In this document: one piece after another, positions 60,959 through 64,000 of the stretch
Position numbering within the stretch: position 1 is the stretch's first letter
Layout: each line of letters begins with the position of its first letter
From: CAVVPY01 sp963750295
GTDB lineage: Bacteria; Actinomycetota; Actinomycetes; Mycobacteriales; Jatrophihabitantaceae
Length of the DNA: 64,000 nucleotides
Reading direction: 5' to 3'
Assembly: GCA_963750295.1 (NCBI GenBank)
Contig: CAVVPY010000001.1
Span: 2,728,001-2,792,000 of the forward strand
The notes under the pieces: generated by a model
Database searches by the model: none
Told to the model about the DNA's origin: nothing
Seen by the model: the letters and a program-made list of their open reading frames with translations, nothing else
Made by a program: the position numbers and the translations under genes

Positions 60959-61561
60959 ATGTCCAGCGGCACGATCGGCACGAAGGGCGTCCCGCGTGCC
61001 GAACGGGAGGACCAGATCGTCGCGGTCGCCGTCGCCGAATTCGCCGCCCGGGGCTATGCCGGGGCCTCGATGGTCGCGATCGCCGAGCGGGCCGGCATCT
61101 CGAAGCCGCTGATCTACCAGTACTTCGGCTCGAAGGACGGGCTGTACCTGGTCTGCCTGCACCATGTCGCCGGTGCCCTCCTCGCCCGGCTCGAGCCGGC
61201 CTGGCGCGACGAGGACGACACCGTGCTGTCACGGATCCTGACCCTGCAGGCCGTGTTCGAGGCGCTGGAGCCGCAACGCGAGGCCTGGCGGTTGCTGTAC
61301 GACACGTCCATGCCCTCGACCGGGCCGATCGCCGAGGCCGCCGAGAGTTATCGCGCGCGGACCAACCAGGTCACCACCAGCGGCTCGGAGCGGTTCCTCA
61401 AGGCGCGGGGCAATGACCGGTCCGCGGACGTGTCCGCACTCGGGGCGGTCTGGATCGGGCTGGTGGACTCGCTGGTCACCTGGTGGCTGGACCATCCCGA
61501 GGAGTCGGCCGCCGACATGACCCAGCGCTGCTACCGGCTGATGTCGGCCATCATCAGCTGA
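60959..61561 (+). CDS. TetR-family regulator of the fatty acid hydroxylase
   Basis: 200 residues. The HTH in the first 65 residues has REDQIVAVAVAEFAARGYAGASMVAIAERAGISKPLIYQYFGSKDGLY, continuing into an all-helical ligand domain with LVTWWLDHPEESAADM near the C-terminus. Divergent to the hydroxylase and 10 bases downstream of the operator, so it probably represses both itself and the hydroxylase in response to a lipid-like ligand (inference). Confidence 0.92.
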   Translation: MSSGTIGTKGVPRAEREDQIVAVAVAEFAARGYAGASMVAIAERAGISKPLIYQYFGSKDGLYLVCLHHVAGALLARLEPAWRDEDDTVLSRILTLQAVFEALEPQREAWRLLYDTSMPSTGPIAEAAESYRARTNQVTTSGSERFLKARGNDRSADVSALGAVWIGLVDSLVTWWLDHPEESAADMTQRCYRLMSAIIS

Positions 61562-61586
61562 GGGCCCGGAGGAGTCAGTGGCCAGC

Positions 61587-62414
61587 TCAGCGGCGGGCGC
61601 GGGTCTGCTCGGCCCGGGCAGCCAGCTCGGCGTCGGACGGGTAGGCCACGTCGACGAGAGTCAGCCCGTGCGCCGGGGCCACCTGGATGTCGTCCGAGCG
61701 CGTGTTCAGCTCGAGCAGGGACGCCGGCCACTCGACCGGACGGCGCCCCTCGCCCACGGCGACGAGCGAACCGACCAGCGAGCGCACCATCGAGTGACAG
61801 AAGGCGTCGGCCTGCACGGTGCACAGCAGCTCGGTGCCCTCACGCGTCACGGCGAGCGACTGGAGCGTCCGGATCGTCGTCGCACCGTCGCGCCGGCGGC
61901 AGAACGCGGCGAAGTCGTGCAGCCCGAGCAACAGTGCGGCGGCCGCGGCCATGAGTACGGGGTCCAGCCTGCGCCGGTGGTCGGCGACGAACCGGCGCCG
62001 CAGGGGCTCGGGGTGCCGGTCGGTGATCCGGTACTCGTAGCGGCGCCACAGGGCCGAGTAGCGGGCGTCGAAGGCGGACGGGACCGCGCGGATCGACCGC
62101 AGCATGACATCGCGCGGCAGGATGCCCGCCAGCCGGTGCGCCAGGTCGGGGGGCAGGTCGGCGAGGTCGCAGTGTGCCACCTGCCCGGTCGCGTGCACGC
62201 CTGCGTCGGTGCGGCCGGCGACGGTGAGCGAGACAGCCGGTACGCGCAGCACAGTGGCCAGCGCGTCCTGCACGACCCCCTGTACGGTCCGCCGGCCCGG
62301 CTGCAGCGCCCAGCCGGAGAACTCCGTGCCGTCGTAGGACAGGTCCAGCCGCACCCTTAACGCATCGAGTGACGGACCCGCGGGTTGGGTGACGGGAAAT
62401 TCGTCGTCACTCAT
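61587..62414 (-). CDS. truA: tRNA pseudouridine(38-40) synthase
   Basis: 275 residues. It modifies the anticodon stem-loop of many tRNAs. Catalytic Asp70 in AGRTDAGVHATGQ, with RLDLSYDGTEFSGWALQPG at the start and FCRRRDGATTIRTL later. Standard neighbour of rplQ. It starts 42 bases after the rplQ stop and carries a somewhat extended N-terminus. Confidence 0.95.
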   Translation of the reverse strand: MSDDEFPVTQPAGPSLDALRVRLDLSYDGTEFSGWALQPGRRTVQGVVQDALATVLRVPAVSLTVAGRTDAGVHATGQVAHCDLADLPPDLAHRLAGILPRDVMLRSIRAVPSAFDARYSALWRRYEYRITDRHPEPLRRRFVADHRRRLDPVLMAAAAALLLGLHDFAAFCRRRDGATTIRTLQSLAVTREGTELLCTVQADAFCHSMVRSLVGSLVAVGEGRRPVEWPASLLELNTRSDDIQVAPAHGLTLVDVAYPSDAELAARAEQTRARR

Positions 62415-62456
62415 GCGCTGAATCCGTCACTCGACGGGTGGGGCTGACGAGCAGGA

Positions 62457-63167
62457 CTACTTCTCGTCCGCGTCCGGCTGCTCGGCTGTGTCCGCCTGCT
62501 CCGCTGTGTCCGGCTGCTCCGCTGCGTCCGGCTTCTCGGCCAGTTCGCCGCCGGCCTCGGGCTGCGCGTCGACCGCCTCGGCGACCTGGGCGGCGTCCGC
62601 CGCCTCGTCGTCGGACAGTCCCAGCGCGGCCAGGCCGTCCGTGGTGTCCGACGCTGCCTCGTCCGGCGCGGCGGCCACCGCGGCTGCGGTCGCCGACTCC
62701 TGCGCGGCGTCCTCGGCGATCTCGCGGGTACGGCCGGTCGGCGCCTTCTTGGCCGCTGTCTTGGTGCCGCGTGCCTTCTCGGCCTCCTTGACGACCGCGG
62801 TTGCAGCGCTCATCTCCTCGACGAGCTCGATGATCGCCATCGGCGCGTTGTCACCCTTGCGCGGGACGGTCTTCACGATGCGCGTGTAACCGCCCGGGCG
62901 GGTCGAGAACTTCGGCCCGATCTCGGCGAACAGCTTGTGCACGACGTCCTTGTCCCGGATCACGGTCATCACCTGGCGCCGCGCGTGCAGATCGCCCCGC
63001 TTGGCGAAGGTGATCAGCCGCTCGGCCAGCGGACGCAGCCGCTTGGCCTTGGCCTCGGTGGTGGTGATCCGGTCGTGCTCGAACAGCGACGTCGCCAGGT
63101 TCGCGAGCATGAGCCGCTCGTGCGCGGGACCGGCGCCGAGGCGCGGGCCCTTCGTAGGCGTAGGCAT
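62457..63167 (-). CDS. rplQ: 50S ribosomal protein L17 with long acidic tail
   Basis: 236 residues. The first about 118 are the L17 core (MPTPTKGPRLGAGPAHERLMLANLATSL, FAKRGDLHARRQVM, the GGYTRIVKTVPRKGDNAPMAIIELV segment). The remaining about 118 are an Ala/Glu/Asp-rich tail ending in degenerate DTAEQ repeats. Actinobacterial L17 often carries acidic extensions, but this is at the long end. The tail should be disordered. The gene follows rpoA after a 100-base gap containing a hairpin. Confidence 0.95.
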   Translation of the reverse strand: MPTPTKGPRLGAGPAHERLMLANLATSLFEHDRITTTEAKAKRLRPLAERLITFAKRGDLHARRQVMTVIRDKDVVHKLFAEIGPKFSTRPGGYTRIVKTVPRKGDNAPMAIIELVEEMSAATAVVKEAEKARGTKTAAKKAPTGRTREIAEDAAQESATAAAVAAAPDEAASDTTDGLAALGLSDDEAADAAQVAEAVDAQPEAGGELAEKPDAAEQPDTAEQADTAEQPDADEK

Positions 63168-63234
63168 GTCGTGCTCCCGGGGTTCGAGGGGGTGTGCTGG
63201 TGGTGGCGCGAGGAACTATGTGTGATCTTGCCCG

Positions 63235-63262
63235 GGATGCCCCGCTTTGACACGGGGCATCC
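63235..63262 (-). terminator. Hairpin between rpoA and rplQ
   Basis: GGATGCCCCG and CGGGGCATCC (10 bp, perfect) flank an 8-base loop, starting 4 bases after the rpoA stop. It would be a partial terminator, a processing site or a stability element between two genes that are otherwise co-transcribed. Confidence 0.5.
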
Positions 63263-63266
63263 TCGG

Positions 63267-64000
63267 CTACAGCTGTTCGGTTTCGGCGAAATCGCTGTCG
63301 CCGTCGAACTCGTCGTCCCCGTAGGACTCGACGGTCGCGGGCGGCAGCTCGAATCCGGGCGGGCTGTCCTTCAGCGCAAGACCCAGACCGTGCAGCTTCA
63401 CCTTGACCTCGTCGATCGACTTCGACCCGAAGTTGCGGATGTCGAGCAGGTCGGCCTCGCTGCGCCCGACGAGCTCGCCCACGGTGTGGATGCCCTCGCG
63501 CTTGAGGCAGTTGTACGAGCGGACGGTCAGGTCGAGGTCCTCGATCGGCATCGAGAACGCCGCGATGTCGGCGACCTCGGCCGGCGACGGGCCGACGTCG
63601 ATGCCTTCGGCCTCTTCGTTCAGCTCGCGGAACAGGCCGAACAGCTCGACCAGCGTGTGCCCGGCGGACGCCACCGCATCGCGCGGGGCCATCGAGCTCT
63701 TCGTCTCGACATCGACGACGAGGCGGTCGAAGTCGGTCCGCTGCTCGACACGGGTCGCCTCGACCGCGTAGGTCACCTTGAGCACCGGGGAGTAGATCGA
63801 GTCGACCGGGATGCGGCCGATCTCCTGGCCGGGCTGCTTGTTCTGCACGGCGGTCACGTAGCCACGACCACGCTCGACGACCAGCTCGATCTCGAGCCGG
63901 CCCTTCTTGTTGATGGTGGCGATCTTCAGCTCGGGGTTGTGCACGACGACCCCGGTCGGCGGGGCGATGTCGGCCGCGGTGACCTCACCGGGACCCTGCT
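63267..64000 (-). CDS. rpoA: RNA polymerase alpha subunit, C-terminal two thirds
   Basis: Partial: the N-terminus is beyond the right edge; about 244 residues are visible. The N-domain portion includes TPTG-like PPTGVVVHNPELKIATINKKGRLEIELVVERGRGY and VDSIYSPVLKVTYAVEATRVEQRTDFDRLVVDVET. The flexible linker (EEAEGIDVGPSP) leads to the alpha-CTD with LDLTVRSYNCLKREGIHTVGELV and RNFGSKSIDEVKVKL, which binds UP elements and activators. It is the first visible gene of the rpoA-rplQ-truA cluster. Confidence 0.98.
   Translation of the reverse strand, partial: QGPGEVTAADIAPPTGVVVHNPELKIATINKKGRLEIELVVERGRGYVTAVQNKQPGQEIGRIPVDSIYSPVLKVTYAVEATRVEQRTDFDRLVVDVETKSSMAPRDAVASAGHTLVELFGLFRELNEEAEGIDVGPSPAEVADIAAFSMPIEDLDLTVRSYNCLKREGIHTVGELVGRSEADLLDIRNFGSKSIDEVKVKLHGLGLALKDSPPGFELPPATVESYGDDEFDGDSDFAETEQL

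Overview
The window is a GC-rich chromosomal segment of an actinobacterium. The evidence is the high-GC codon use with many GTG starts, actinobacteria-typical families (DUF3017, DUF3180, DUF6350, DUF6779-like), and actinobacterial gene orders: rpoA-rplQ-truA, rplM-rpsI-glmM, ftsH-folE-folP-folB-folK-DUF3180, and tilS-hpt beside a zinc metalloprotease and dacB. Menaquinone appears to be made by the futalosine route (mqnC). The genus cannot be fixed from the sequence. I see no rRNA, tRNA, insertion sequence, integrase, phage gene or CRISPR array. No stretch longer than 300 bases lacks a gene; the longest, about 250 bases, lies between rplM and the sortase gene (52963-53212).

Layout. 1-4388: the 5' end of icd, a DUF885 peptidase-like protein, a PaiB-like protein, a secreted S1 protease, and a scar holding the remains of a LuxR regulator and a membrane protein. 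4396-16464, all minus strand: an MFS transporter, mdh, DUF3017, folD, purH, purN, DUF6350, two related small membrane proteins, sucD-sucC and a stand-alone B12-binding protein. 16541-27587, plus strand: a catabolic block (SDR, maleylpyruvate isomerase-like, AtuA-like, two acyl-CoA dehydrogenases, a biotin-dependent carboxylase pair, enoyl-CoA hydratase, TetR). Its content resembles the atu acyclic-terpene clusters, and it carries two copies of a palindromic repeat. 27590-38063, minus strand: a DUF6779-like protein, the folate cluster with ftsH, hpt-tilS, the zinc protease with an 18-copy 9-bp repeat at its 5' end, and dacB. ppa is divergent.

38638-48829, minus strand: a three-gene operon (DGGA-repeat peptide, JmjC/cupin oxygenase, sucrase/ferredoxin-like protein), then menG, a DMT transporter, mqnC, nnr, acpS, a ferredoxin-NADP reductase and glmS. 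48866-64000 holds a Ser/Thr-rich membrane protein, a metallo-beta-lactamase-fold hydrolase, glmM-rpsI-rplM, a class F-like sortase, an ABC-F ATPase, an FAD oxidoreductase, a Tat-exported PhoX-like protein, YhhN, a small hydrolase, a fatty acid hydroxylase divergent from its probable TetR regulator, and truA-rplQ-rpoA.

How the genes fit together. Core metabolism is spread along the window: TCA cycle (icd, mdh, sucCD), one-carbon, folate and purine synthesis (folD, purH, purN, folEPBK), amino-sugar and cell wall supply (glmS, glmM, dacB) and quinone synthesis (mqnC, menG). Eleven genes carry a TANNNT hexamer 6-8 bases before the start codon, which suggests widespread leaderless transcription. 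The most unusual element is the DGGA-repeat peptide operon at 38638-41060, which could be a peptide-modification system.
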